Positions 1 to 4,736 of a DNA stretch of 5,406 bases are shown here, in pieces; positions within the stretch are counted from its first letter, which is position 1; every line of letters begins with the position of its first letter. The position numbers and the translations under genes are program-made. Origin of the DNA: Bacteroidales bacterium (lineage in GTDB: Bacteria > Bacteroidota > Bacteroidia > Bacteroidales > UBA3663); the NCBI GenBank assembly GCA_004557315.1, contig SFEH01000130.1, positions 1 to 5,406 on the forward strand. Reading direction: 5' to 3'. A model generated the notes under the pieces. It worked only from the letters and a program-made list of their open reading frames with translations. It ran no database searches and was not told the DNA's origin.

Positions 1-207
1 CTTAGTCTTCTCCACGACCACCGTATCTGCTTTCATGTAAGTATGATGCCAGTTGTCGATATATATGCTGTCATATACGACCTTGTTGAGATAGATGGTA
101 TCGCGCAAGGAAGATTCGACCACTTGTGTCGCTTGCTTCGAAGTAGCGCACCCAATAATGGTGCAGGCTACCAAGAGTATAAATAAAAGAATAACAATCT
201 TTTTCAT
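1..207 (-). CDS. small lipoprotein, N-terminal part (runs off left edge)
   Basis: An open frame starts at the ATG at 207-205 and continues in frame through base 1, giving 69 codons with no stop. The protein begins MKKIVILLFILLVACTIIGC, a charged start and hydrophobic stretch ending in a lipobox (I-I-G-C, Cys20), so it should be a signal peptidase II substrate anchored by lipid at Cys20. After the Cys comes a polar stretch with a repeating pattern DTIYLNKVVYDSIYI, then WHHTYMKADTVVVEKTK. The alternating D-[TS]-[IV]-Y pattern resembles short Bacteroidales lipoproteins found near prophage or VirE-type loci. A spanin-like or envelope role is possible but is not shown here. The gene is co-oriented with the DUF5675 gene upstream, separated from it by about 170 bp of repeats. 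The start is chosen because the lipoprotein signal begins exactly there. The call as a lipoprotein is good; the function is unknown. Confidence 0.75.
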   Translation of the reverse strand, partial: MKKIVILLFILLVACTIIGCATSKQATQVVESSLRDTIYLNKVVYDSIYIDNWHHTYMKADTVVVEKTK

Positions 208-217
208 AACATTTTTA

Positions 218-381
218 GGTTATATGGTTCTGAGGTTTTAAGGTTTTAAGGATCTTTGACAGCGCGGAGCTACCTTACAACCTCATAACCTTAGAACCTC
301 ACAACCTTATAAGGTTTTAAGGATCTTTGACAACGCGGAGCTACCTTACAACCTCATAACCTTAGAACCTCACAACCTTAT
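218..381. repeat. period-8 AGGTT-type degenerate repeats in both orientations
   Basis: Read on the minus strand, the right part of each 71-bp unit is a run of octamers: AGGTTGTG, AGGTTCTA, AGGTTATG, AGGTTGTA, AGGT. The left part, 218-251, carries the same motif on the plus strand (AGGTTATA, TGGTTCTG, AGGTTTTA, AGGTTTTA, AGG). The opposing runs can pair imperfectly as stem-loops, with CTTTGACAGCGCGGAGC at the loop. There is no clear U-run, so a terminator role for the DUF5675 transcript is possible but weak. A related array in the opposite sense lies at 4737-4769. Confidence 0.75.
240..381. repeat. 71-bp tandem duplication (two copies, one mismatch)
   Basis: Copy 1 is 240-310 and copy 2 is 311-381. 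They match at every position except G262 versus A333. Each unit starts AAGGTTTTAAGGATC and ends ACCTCACAACCTTAT. The second copy includes the TAA stop codon of the DUF5675 gene (380-378), so the duplication abuts and supplies the end of that gene. The near identity implies a recent duplication. Confidence 0.93.
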
Positions 382-824
382 CTGATCTTCAGCGAAACAC
401 ACTTTCCACGTTCGATATTCTTGCGGATACGCTCATAGAGCAGGTCGAAAGCCGAGCGAGGCGATATTATACATCCGAATAAGGCGCGAGAGCCGACAAT
501 GATACTGCCATCACGGCGTCCATATACGCCATTTCCAGGCTTTATCTGCGGACAGAACCGCGGCATGGGCGTATTGCTGAATACCAGCTCCTTGAGCTTG
601 CACTTGTGGCATTGATTGGTTTGAGTCGCCTCATCAACCGAAGACTTCACGCTTATGATGTTGCGCCTGTACTGCTTGCACTTCATGATGCTGATAGGAT
701 AGGAGCCAACAGGGAGGCAGGAATGGGTGTTCTCGAGAGTGTCGCAGATGAAAATATCATCGATATAGAGCTTGCCTTCAGTGACTTCGCCCTTGGCAAG
801 ATTGCGCTTGATAAGAATTTTCAT
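378..824 (-). CDS. DUF5675-family protein
   Basis: A 148-aa protein, start ATG 824-822, stop TAA 380-378. I recognise the DUF5675 pattern from memory: an N-terminal beta-rich part (residues 1-30, ending CDTLE), the block LPVGSYPISI (37-46), then PGNGVYGRRDGSIIVG (96-111), and a C-terminal helix containing SAFDLLYERI (124-133). Better-known DUF5675 members have an R-I-H-P-G-N ... G-C-I-x-V-G signature. Here the His is Lys95 and the signature Cys is Ser107, while a second Cys occurs at G117-C118. A CHKC motif (72-75) plus Cys91 could bind a metal. The biochemical function of the family is not established, although DUF5675 genes occur in phages and Bacteroidales accessory loci. No signal peptide is seen. 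In Bacteroides loci with the same primase-like gene I recall a cell-wall amidase at this position, so this protein may be a positional substitute (inference). Confidence 0.8.
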   Translation of the reverse strand: MKILIKRNLAKGEVTEGKLYIDDIFICDTLENTHSCLPVGSYPISIMKCKQYRRNIISVKSSVDEATQTNQCHKCKLKELVFSNTPMPRFCPQIKPGNGVYGRRDGSIIVGSRALFGCIISPRSAFDLLYERIRKNIERGKCVSLKIR

Positions 825-830
825 AGTAGT

Positions 831-886
831 AAAAAATATTGATTAAAAAAGTATTGAACAAATTATTGTTTATTAAAAAATATCAA
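831..886 (-). promoter_or_regulatory. possible promoter for the DUF5675 gene
   Basis: The 54-bp AT-rich stretch upstream of ATG 824 contains, on the minus strand, ATAATTTG (866-859), which fits the TTTG part of a Bacteroidetes -7 box. A TTG lies 17 bp further upstream (886-884), inside the left inverted-repeat arm. An alternative is TTTG at 862-859 with TATTTTTT at 838-831 (20-bp spacer), which would give an almost leaderless transcript. Neither pair is a full consensus match. Confidence 0.3.
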
Positions 887-917
887 CATGAGGAGTAACC
901 GGAGTAACCGAGGTAAC
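879..917 (+). repeat. left arm of 39-bp inverted repeat flanking the primase operon
   Basis: Begins AATATCAACATGAGGAGTAA and ends GAGGTAAC. The reverse complement of 4524-4486 matches it at 36 of 39 positions (differences at arm positions 13, 15 and 23). It lies just outside the stop codon of the 765-aa gene, whereas the other arm lies just outside the promoter of the operon. Confidence 0.92.
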
Positions 918-926
918 CGAGTAACC
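891..926 (+). repeat. GTAAC nonamer array 1 (four units)
   Basis: GTAAC occurs at 895-899, 904-908, 913-917 and 921-925, with spacings of 9, 9 and 8 bp. The unit is close to GAGTAACCG. The array lies 15 bp beyond the TGA of the primase-helicase gene. The motif is the same one found in the three arrays upstream of the operon, here in plus orientation. Confidence 0.9.
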
Positions 927-940
927 ATGGGTGAGTCCGA

Positions 941-3238
941 TCATTTCATCAGCTTCACGAACGTGTCGCCCTGCTTCTCGATCAGATGGTTGTCGCTCCA
1001 TCGGAAGATGATGTTCTTTAGCGGAGAGACTATGCCCTGGGCACGAGCCGCTTTCTGCAACTCGCTGAGGGTGAAGACATCGTTCATCGCCTCGAAGAGC
1101 GAAGGATATCGGCGAGCCACTGGTGCTTCGTAGAGCTGTGCCTGCTCGTTCACCTTTGTCGAATATCGTCCGTGGAGCGCATTCAGGATGTTTTCTGCCA
1201 CCCAGATGGCAAACTCCGTCGTGTATTCCTTGTGCTCCTTGTTGAGGCGTATTCCCCAAAGAAATGCGGCTAACATACCTGCTCTGAAGCCTATCAGGGC
1301 GGCACGACGCATGAACTGGTCGCGTGCATGGTCTTCGTCGCGCACTGCGGTGAGCTGCTGATTGCCGATCCATTCTGCCATCGACTTATTGAGCCACTCG
1401 AGATTGAGGTGATACTCGGGAAGGACATTGCCATCGGCATCCTGACAGATGTCCATAAGCGCCTCGATGCGGTCGTTGATAGTGTTCATCTGCCGTGTGG
1501 TGAGTGGCTTGCGGATAGGCATCGGTTTGCCAAACTGCGAAGGAAGTTCCACCATGATACATCGCGTGATCAGTCCGTCTTCCACATCAGGATATGCTCG
1601 TGCAAAAGCACCTGGTGTGCCGAGAGTAAGCAGGTTGTAGCGCATCTTGCATGTGGCAGAAAACGACACGTCCGACTTGTAATCCTGTCCGTAGCGCCCT
1701 CCATCGGCATCCTGTGCCACACGGTAGATATCCGATTTCTGTGCCCATGCACCTGCCTTGTTCGAATTGGTGAGTGTATCCGCTTCGGGCGAGATGCTGA
1801 TGAGATGCAGCCCTTGCGCCTGTACCATACGCTTCAGGAGCTGTGCCACCGATACCTTGGCAGGGATGTCGCGAACGATGGGCTGAGGTTCCTCAATCTG
1901 CTTCTTCTGGTTCTTGTTGAGCTTCGTCTGTCGCTGGTACTCCATCTCTTTCATTCGTCCTTCATCGTCCTTTGCGCGAATCTTCTCAAGGCAGATGTCG
2001 GGCACTCTCAGCAGCGAACCCTTGCCGCTGGCTGCCGGAGCGATGATGTTGACGATGAACGAAGGAGCCTGCATCTCGCCATCGATATATCGTGATCTCA
2101 GACGGCTGCCGAGGAATCCGCATACAGGCAGACAAGCCATGGCTGTGGCGGTCTTGAAGTCGTCGGGAGCTGTATCGACAAACTCGCGGATGAGTGGCGG
2201 CAGATGCGACGACTTGATCATCTCGATAGTAGCAGGAGTCGCCGCTGCCGTGGCTGCATCCTTGTCGAATGTGTCTTTCTCGCGAGTGTTGTTGCCGTTA
2301 GGGTCGATGCCAAGGTCACGGAGCACCTTGTAGAGCACATAAGGCAGACGTTCGGTTCGTGCCGACTTGCATGCCGACTCACAACAGGCGCGTACCTCCT
2401 GTTCGCTCAGACCGAAGCGAGGGCAGACCTTAAACAGGCGTTCGCTCTGGCGGTCGGTGATGTTGGCAAGGAGTCGGCAGATGAGGTAGAGACGGTTGTT
2501 GCGCTCGCCTTCGAAAGGCTGTCCTCCCGTGCGCTCGATCAGCTCATTGACAATCTCCGAATATGGGATGCCCCTGAAGCTCATGCCGTCAGATGGTGAG
2601 TGGGCTGAATCTCCTGGCTCGGCTTGTGCCAAGAGAGGCTGAGACAGATGTTGAGGCTGTGGCTGAGGTTGAGGTTGAGGTTGAGGCTGAATCTGATTTG
2701 CCAGATCTGGATTTGTAAGGATAGTAGCTGCATTGTCAGTAAAGATATTTGGGTTGTAATGATAGAAATAGCCCTCGGGAACGAGGAATGAAAGGCGAGC
2801 GAAGTCGCGTGTGCAGGCATCGTGCTCCACGTTGAGCTGTGAGGCGAGCCAAGCCTGATTGTCGGCAATGGTGCTGAACTCCGGGCGACAGAGTGCCACG
2901 ATGCGGAGTCCGTGAGCCGATGGGGTCTTGTGCACCACATAGATTCCCAGCTTGTCGATGCGGTCTTCGAAGGTGTAGAACAGCACCTCTGGCTTCTCAA
3001 CATGGTCGATGTCGAGAGCAAACAAGCCCGAAGGATGGGCAGTCTTGTTGCTGCGTTTCTCTCCGCCGAAGGCTGCCTGCCAGCACACGGCTGGCAGTTC
3101 GCGCTTGCGGTCGAGATTGCCCGCAGCTATCTCTTCGCTGAGGCGAGAGAGCCAAGGTTCGCGTATGAGCTGCTCAAACTGCTCGCGGCTGAGCGCGACA
3201 GGGAGCTTGGTGCAATTGGGGCAATAGTCGAATGTCAT
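941..3238 (-). CDS. BT4734/VirE_N-type primase-helicase-like replication protein
   Basis: A 765-aa protein, start ATG 3238-3236, stop TGA 943-941. Residues 1-165 resemble the VirE N-terminal (BT4734-like) domain, which I recall being grouped with archaeo-eukaryotic primases. The expected AEP motifs are visible: LDID (75-78, acidic motif I), SAHG (107-110, SxH motif II) and RDFARLSF (144-151, motif III Asp145). A Gln-Pro linker (184-196) follows, then a helical region (about 220-315) like primase C-terminal segments. Next comes a DUF3987-like ATPase: Walker A-like APAASGKGS (400-408), Walker B-like LISISPEAD (479-487) and LTLGTPGAF (537-545). The last 55 residues look like a winged helix (FTLSELQKAARAQG). 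CPNC (6-9) at the start could be a metal site. The predicted role is cytoplasmic primer synthesis and unwinding at a dedicated origin; activity is inferred. The ATG lies 2 bp after the upstream stop codon, so translational coupling is likely. Last gene of the operon. Confidence 0.85.
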   Translation of the reverse strand: MTFDYCPNCTKLPVALSREQFEQLIREPWLSRLSEEIAAGNLDRKRELPAVCWQAAFGGEKRSNKTAHPSGLFALDIDHVEKPEVLFYTFEDRIDKLGIYVVHKTPSAHGLRIVALCRPEFSTIADNQAWLASQLNVEHDACTRDFARLSFLVPEGYFYHYNPNIFTDNAATILTNPDLANQIQPQPQPQPQPQPQHLSQPLLAQAEPGDSAHSPSDGMSFRGIPYSEIVNELIERTGGQPFEGERNNRLYLICRLLANITDRQSERLFKVCPRFGLSEQEVRACCESACKSARTERLPYVLYKVLRDLGIDPNGNNTREKDTFDKDAATAAATPATIEMIKSSHLPPLIREFVDTAPDDFKTATAMACLPVCGFLGSRLRSRYIDGEMQAPSFIVNIIAPAASGKGSLLRVPDICLEKIRAKDDEGRMKEMEYQRQTKLNKNQKKQIEEPQPIVRDIPAKVSVAQLLKRMVQAQGLHLISISPEADTLTNSNKAGAWAQKSDIYRVAQDADGGRYGQDYKSDVSFSATCKMRYNLLTLGTPGAFARAYPDVEDGLITRCIMVELPSQFGKPMPIRKPLTTRQMNTINDRIEALMDICQDADGNVLPEYHLNLEWLNKSMAEWIGNQQLTAVRDEDHARDQFMRRAALIGFRAGMLAAFLWGIRLNKEHKEYTTEFAIWVAENILNALHGRYSTKVNEQAQLYEAPVARRYPSLFEAMNDVFTLSELQKAARAQGIVSPLKNIIFRWSDNHLIEKQGDTFVKLMK
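2651..2692 (-). repeat. hexanucleotide microsatellite encoding the Gln-Pro linker
   Basis: On the coding strand, CAGCCT/CAACCT-type hexamers repeat about six times and encode QPQPQPQPQPQPQ (residues 184-196), which separates the primase-like domain from the rest of the protein. Each slippage event would add or remove exactly one QP dipeptide, so linker length can vary without a frameshift. Confidence 0.85.
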
Positions 3239-3240
3239 AG

Positions 3241-3558
3241 TCAGTCAATGATTTTAAATGCTTCAAGCAGTTCGTAATAGATATTGAAAGCGAGGAGGTT
3301 GCGGTCGATGATTCCTGATGCGTCGATGTGCTTCATGTGAACCTGATACTTGCCGTTCTGCATGTGCACGAGGCTGCAATAGTCGCCATCATAGAGCTTG
3401 ACGTTGGGTTTGGTGCGAGCTCGACGCACTGCTTCTTCAAACCGCATTCCCTTGTCGCCCAGAGTCAGCACACCAGTGAGGCACTTAGGCAGAGTCAGAT
3501 TTTCCTTCTTCTGTGTCAGGATGTCGATGGTGGCATTTTTGAAAGTCAACTTCTTCAT
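3241..3558 (-). CDS. 105-aa protein of unknown function
   Basis: Start ATG 3558-3556, stop TGA 3243-3241. The frame extends upstream to 3657, but that start would overlap almost 100 bases of the preceding gene. The ATG at 3558 follows the preceding stop by 5 bp and begins MKKLTFKNATIDILT, typical for the phylum, so it is preferred. The sequence reads as a beta-rich N-terminal half (LTLPKCLTGVLTLGDKG), a basic helix (FEEAVRRARTKPNV, 40-53), more strands (LYDGDYCSLVHMQNGKYQVHMKHI), and a final helix (NLLAFNIYYELLEAF). I do not recognise a family. There is no signal peptide or membrane segment, so it is probably cytoplasmic. It sits between the OB-fold-like gene and the primase-like gene, separated from the latter by only 2 bp, so it may be a partner or loader of that enzyme (inference from position only). 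Confidence 0.75.
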   Translation of the reverse strand: MKKLTFKNATIDILTQKKENLTLPKCLTGVLTLGDKGMRFEEAVRRARTKPNVKLYDGDYCSLVHMQNGKYQVHMKHIDASGIIDRNLLAFNIYYELLEAFKIID

Positions 3559-3563
3559 AGTGG

Positions 3564-3833
3564 TCAATGATTTGAGAATGAAACAATGTCCTTGATAATG
3601 ATGTCTTGATAGAGGGAACCGTTGTTTTCGCGGTGAGAGAATCTGAGTGCCGCCCATACGAGGTCGCCATTGTAGAACTTCACCTGATTGCCGATGAGCG
3701 AAGCAACATACGAGTCGGCAAACTGGTCGCCAGTCTCCTGAAGCACAACGGTTGACTTCTGTGTCTGTCCGTTCTTGGTGTTGATGGTCGTAGGTTCTGT
3801 TTGAGATACGACCTTGAAAAGTGATTTAATCAT
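3564..3833 (-). CDS. 89-aa protein, possible OB-fold ssDNA-binding protein
   Basis: Start ATG 3833-3831, stop TGA 3566-3564. By eye, the strand pattern follows small OB-fold proteins of the DUF3127/SSB type: LFKVVSQTEPTTI (strand 1), NGQTQKSTVVLQETG (strands 2-3), a central segment with GNQVKFYNGDLVWAALRFS (strand 4), and GSLYQDIIIKDIVSF (strand 5). DUF3127 proteins have a comparable order of K-G, T-x-D/G-Q, G-D-x-V and F-x-D-I positions. This is a pattern match rather than a verified homology, and a structure prediction would settle it. If correct, the protein would coat single-stranded DNA next to the primase-helicase made from the same transcript. A 93-bp gap separates it from the 160-aa gene; it precedes the 105-aa gene by 5 bp. 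No signal peptide is seen. Confidence 0.7.
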   Translation of the reverse strand: MIKSLFKVVSQTEPTTINTKNGQTQKSTVVLQETGDQFADSYVASLIGNQVKFYNGDLVWAALRFSHRENNGSLYQDIIIKDIVSFSNH

Positions 3834-3926
3834 TATTGCTAAAATATTTTAATTAATAATTGTTTTTGAAGAGATCTCTCGGCGCAAAGGTATTGCATAA
3901 GATTCTGGTAAACGGAGGTTCTCGGT
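3834..3926 (-). promoter_or_regulatory. intergenic gap inside the operon with palindromes
   Basis: This is the only sizeable gap within the operon (93 bp). It contains the perfect 10-bp palindrome AGAGATCTCT (3870-3879) and an AT-rich leader with AAAATATTTT (3841-3850) just before the ATG at 3833. I see no convincing TTTG/TAnnTTTG promoter at a normal spacing. It may be a processing or control point between the first gene and the other three. Confidence 0.35.
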
Positions 3927-3930
3927 TTAC
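3908..3930 (-). other. short hairpin over the stop codon of the 160-aa gene
   Basis: GTAAACGGAG (3908-3917) pairs with CTCGGTTTAC (3921-3930) with one mismatch across a 3-base loop. The stem contains the TAA stop (3929-3927). No U-run follows on the minus strand, so it is not a standard terminator. The arm GTAAACCGAG is one inserted A away from the nonamer GTAACCGAG used in the flanking arrays. Confidence 0.55.
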
Positions 3931-4409
3931 TCTTCGTTTTTGTCCAGAATTCTGCATAAAAGCCGTATCTGATGGAGTTCAAGCAGGTATCGCCCCATGC
4001 CGGAATAGTGTGTGGGGGATTGTGGCGCACCTTCTATATACATGCAGAGCTCTTTGGCTGAAATGTCTTCCCGGTATATGCCTTTCTCGCGCAACAAGCA
4101 CACCACGACCATCACCCTGTACCAGTTGATCTTGCCTCGGGTGTTTCTGTAGCGCGTCAGAAAGAAGAGAGGGGAGAGGTCTGCATCGTGCAGTATTGCC
4201 TGCCAGATGTCGCCCACCTTTGGGGTTGTTGCATACTCGGATATCCTACCGACGTGGGTAAGTATCTCGTTGATGGCACTGTCGGCCGACTTTGGTTCGT
4301 CGTCAGGCAATGCAATGAATAGTCGGCCTTCACGTGCTGCACGTCGAAGACTCTTGGCGTCGAAGTCCTCAAGACTGACTGCCATAAGATTCAGATTCTG
4401 TTTTTTCAT
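3927..4409 (-). CDS. 160-aa protein of unknown function, first gene of operon
   Basis: Start ATG 4409-4407, stop TAA 3929-3927. It is the first gene after the promoter and the repeat-rich control region. It begins MKKQNLNLMAVSLEDFDAKS, then a basic helix (LRRAAREGRLFIALPDD, 21-37), a helix with SAINEILTHVGRI (44-56), a central segment GDIWQAILHDADLSPLFFLTRYRNTRGKINWYRVMVVVCLLREKGIY, and a C-terminal part with HYSGMGRYLLELHQI. I recall similar uncharacterised Bacteroidales proteins that share the start and the F-F-L-x-R-Y ... N-W-Y-x-V ... W/L-R-E-K-G-[IV]-Y core, but no named domain. There is no signal peptide; the VMVVVCLL stretch is too short and too embedded for a membrane helix. The helical, basic character and first position would suit a DNA-binding regulator or initiator of the operon, but no helix-turn-helix is certain. 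Confidence 0.75.
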   Translation of the reverse strand: MKKQNLNLMAVSLEDFDAKSLRRAAREGRLFIALPDDEPKSADSAINEILTHVGRISEYATTPKVGDIWQAILHDADLSPLFFLTRYRNTRGKINWYRVMVVVCLLREKGIYREDISAKELCMYIEGAPQSPTHYSGMGRYLLELHQIRLLCRILDKNEE

Positions 4410-4433
4410 AAAATAAAAATTTTATAAAACGAA

Positions 4434-4490
4434 GGAAAACCTTTTCAGGGTTTCCAAAACAGAATAGCTGAATTATTGACGCAAAGTTAC
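4434..4490 (-). promoter_or_regulatory. operon promoter adjoining a GTAAC operator-like array
   Basis: On the minus strand, TTTG (4485-4482) is followed by a 19-bp spacer and CTGTTTTG (4462-4455). The spacing fits the Bacteroidetes -33/-7 layout and the TTTG half of the -7 box is intact, although its usual TA is CT. The -33 TTTG starts immediately next to the last GTAAC unit (4490-4486). An imperfect inverted repeat, GGAAAACC/GGTTTCC (4434-4455), covers the likely start of transcription. A protein bound to the array would contact the promoter. The predicted leader is about 40 nt. Confidence 0.55.
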
Positions 4491-4524
4491 CTCGGTTACT
4501 CGGGTTACTTCACATGTTGATATT
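4486..4524 (-). repeat. right arm of 39-bp inverted repeat, with GTAAC array 2 (three units)
   Basis: On the minus strand it reads AATATCAACATG, then three units with GTAAC at 4508-4504, 4499-4495 and 4490-4486, spaced 9 bp. It is the partner of the arm at 879-917 (36 of 39 identical). Together the arms enclose the whole operon from promoter to last stop codon. Confidence 0.92.
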
Positions 4525-4536
4525 GGGAAAAAAGGT

Positions 4537-4556
4537 TTTAATTATATATAATTAAA
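4537..4556. other. 20-bp perfect AT-only palindrome
   Basis: TTTAATTATA is followed directly by its own reverse complement. It lies in a strongly AT-rich stretch (about 4528-4569) between GTAAC arrays 2 and 3. The position and composition would suit a DNA-unwinding element or a cruciform. It has no GC clamp, so a hairpin would be weak. Confidence 0.85.
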
Positions 4557-4587
4557 CATCTATATATACCAGCCCACACGGAAAAAT

Positions 4588-4625
4588 ACCCACATGAGGG
4601 GTAACCGCGGTAACTGGAGTAACCG
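4588..4625 (+). repeat. GTAAC array 3 (three units), left arm of second inverted pair
   Basis: Starts ACCCACATGAGG, with GTAAC at 4601-4605, 4610-4614 and 4619-4623 (9-bp spacing). It shares the layout ACAT-AGG-(G/A)GTAACC with the other arrays. It pairs with 4690-4727: the first eight bases are identical and about three quarters of the 38 positions match. Confidence 0.88.
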
Positions 4626-4642
4626 CCATTTTTTGCCATGTC

Positions 4643-4669
4643 GAGGACAAAAAATTTTTTCCTCGCGAG
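4643..4669. other. A6T6 stem and CTCGCGAG palindrome between arrays 3 and 4
   Basis: GAGG-AC-AAAAAA (4643-4654) meets TTTTTT-CCTC (4655-4664), a near-palindrome with a 2-base bulge. It overlaps CTCGCGAG (4662-4669), a perfect 8-bp palindrome. Both lie in the roughly 65-bp core between two opposed repeat arrays. The A6T6 tract would be rigid or bent. Confidence 0.7.
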
Positions 4670-4689
4670 TCCGCAAAACTCCCGTCCCG

Positions 4690-4727
4690 TGGTTACCGCG
4701 GTTACTCGGGTTACTCCTTATGTGGGT
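4690..4727 (-). repeat. GTAAC array 4 (three units), right arm of second inverted pair
   Basis: On the plus strand GTTAC occurs at 4692-4696, 4701-4705 and 4710-4714 (9-bp spacing), ending ACTCCTTATGTGGGT. In the minus sense it reads ACCCACATAAGGAGTAACCC, which is the outward signature of the family. Confidence 0.88.
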
Positions 4728-4736
4728 GTTTAAGGC

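Larger units (their letters stand above)
4486..4727. other. candidate iteron-type replication origin / control region
   Basis: This 242-bp block holds three arrays of three 9-bp GTAAC units in minus, plus and minus orientation, a 20-bp AT palindrome, an AT-rich stretch and the A6T6/CTCGCGAG core. It lies directly upstream of an operon encoding a primase-helicase-like protein. Iterons with an AT-rich region next to the initiator gene are the standard layout of many plasmid origins. A purely transcriptional operator or a recombination site would also fit. Origin function is inferred. Confidence 0.4.

Noticed and set aside
606..842. A 78-aa plus-strand open frame
   Set aside because: It is antisense to the DUF5675 gene, which has recognisable family blocks.
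873..1373. A 166-aa minus-strand open frame overlapping the end of the primase-helicase gene and the nonamer array
   Set aside because: It lies in another frame of the well-supported 765-aa gene, its composition is odd, and its tail is simply the translation of the repeat array (VTSVTPVTP).
1328..2095. A 255-aa plus-strand open frame
   Set aside because: It is fully antisense to the primase-helicase gene, has no recognisable domain and is explained by the codon bias of the opposite strand.
3559..3657. Upstream start at 3657 for the 105-aa gene
   Set aside because: The extra 33 residues overlap the preceding gene in another frame and look like noise, while ATG 3558 follows the preceding stop by 5 bp and gives a typical MKK start.
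879..4524. Insertion sequence with terminal inverted repeats
   Set aside because: The arms look like IS ends, but no DDE, tyrosine or serine transposase gene lies between them and I saw no target-site duplication, so a classical IS is not supported.
4486..4727. CRISPR array
   Set aside because: Units are only 9 bp, directly abutting, without unique spacers, and no cas gene is present.
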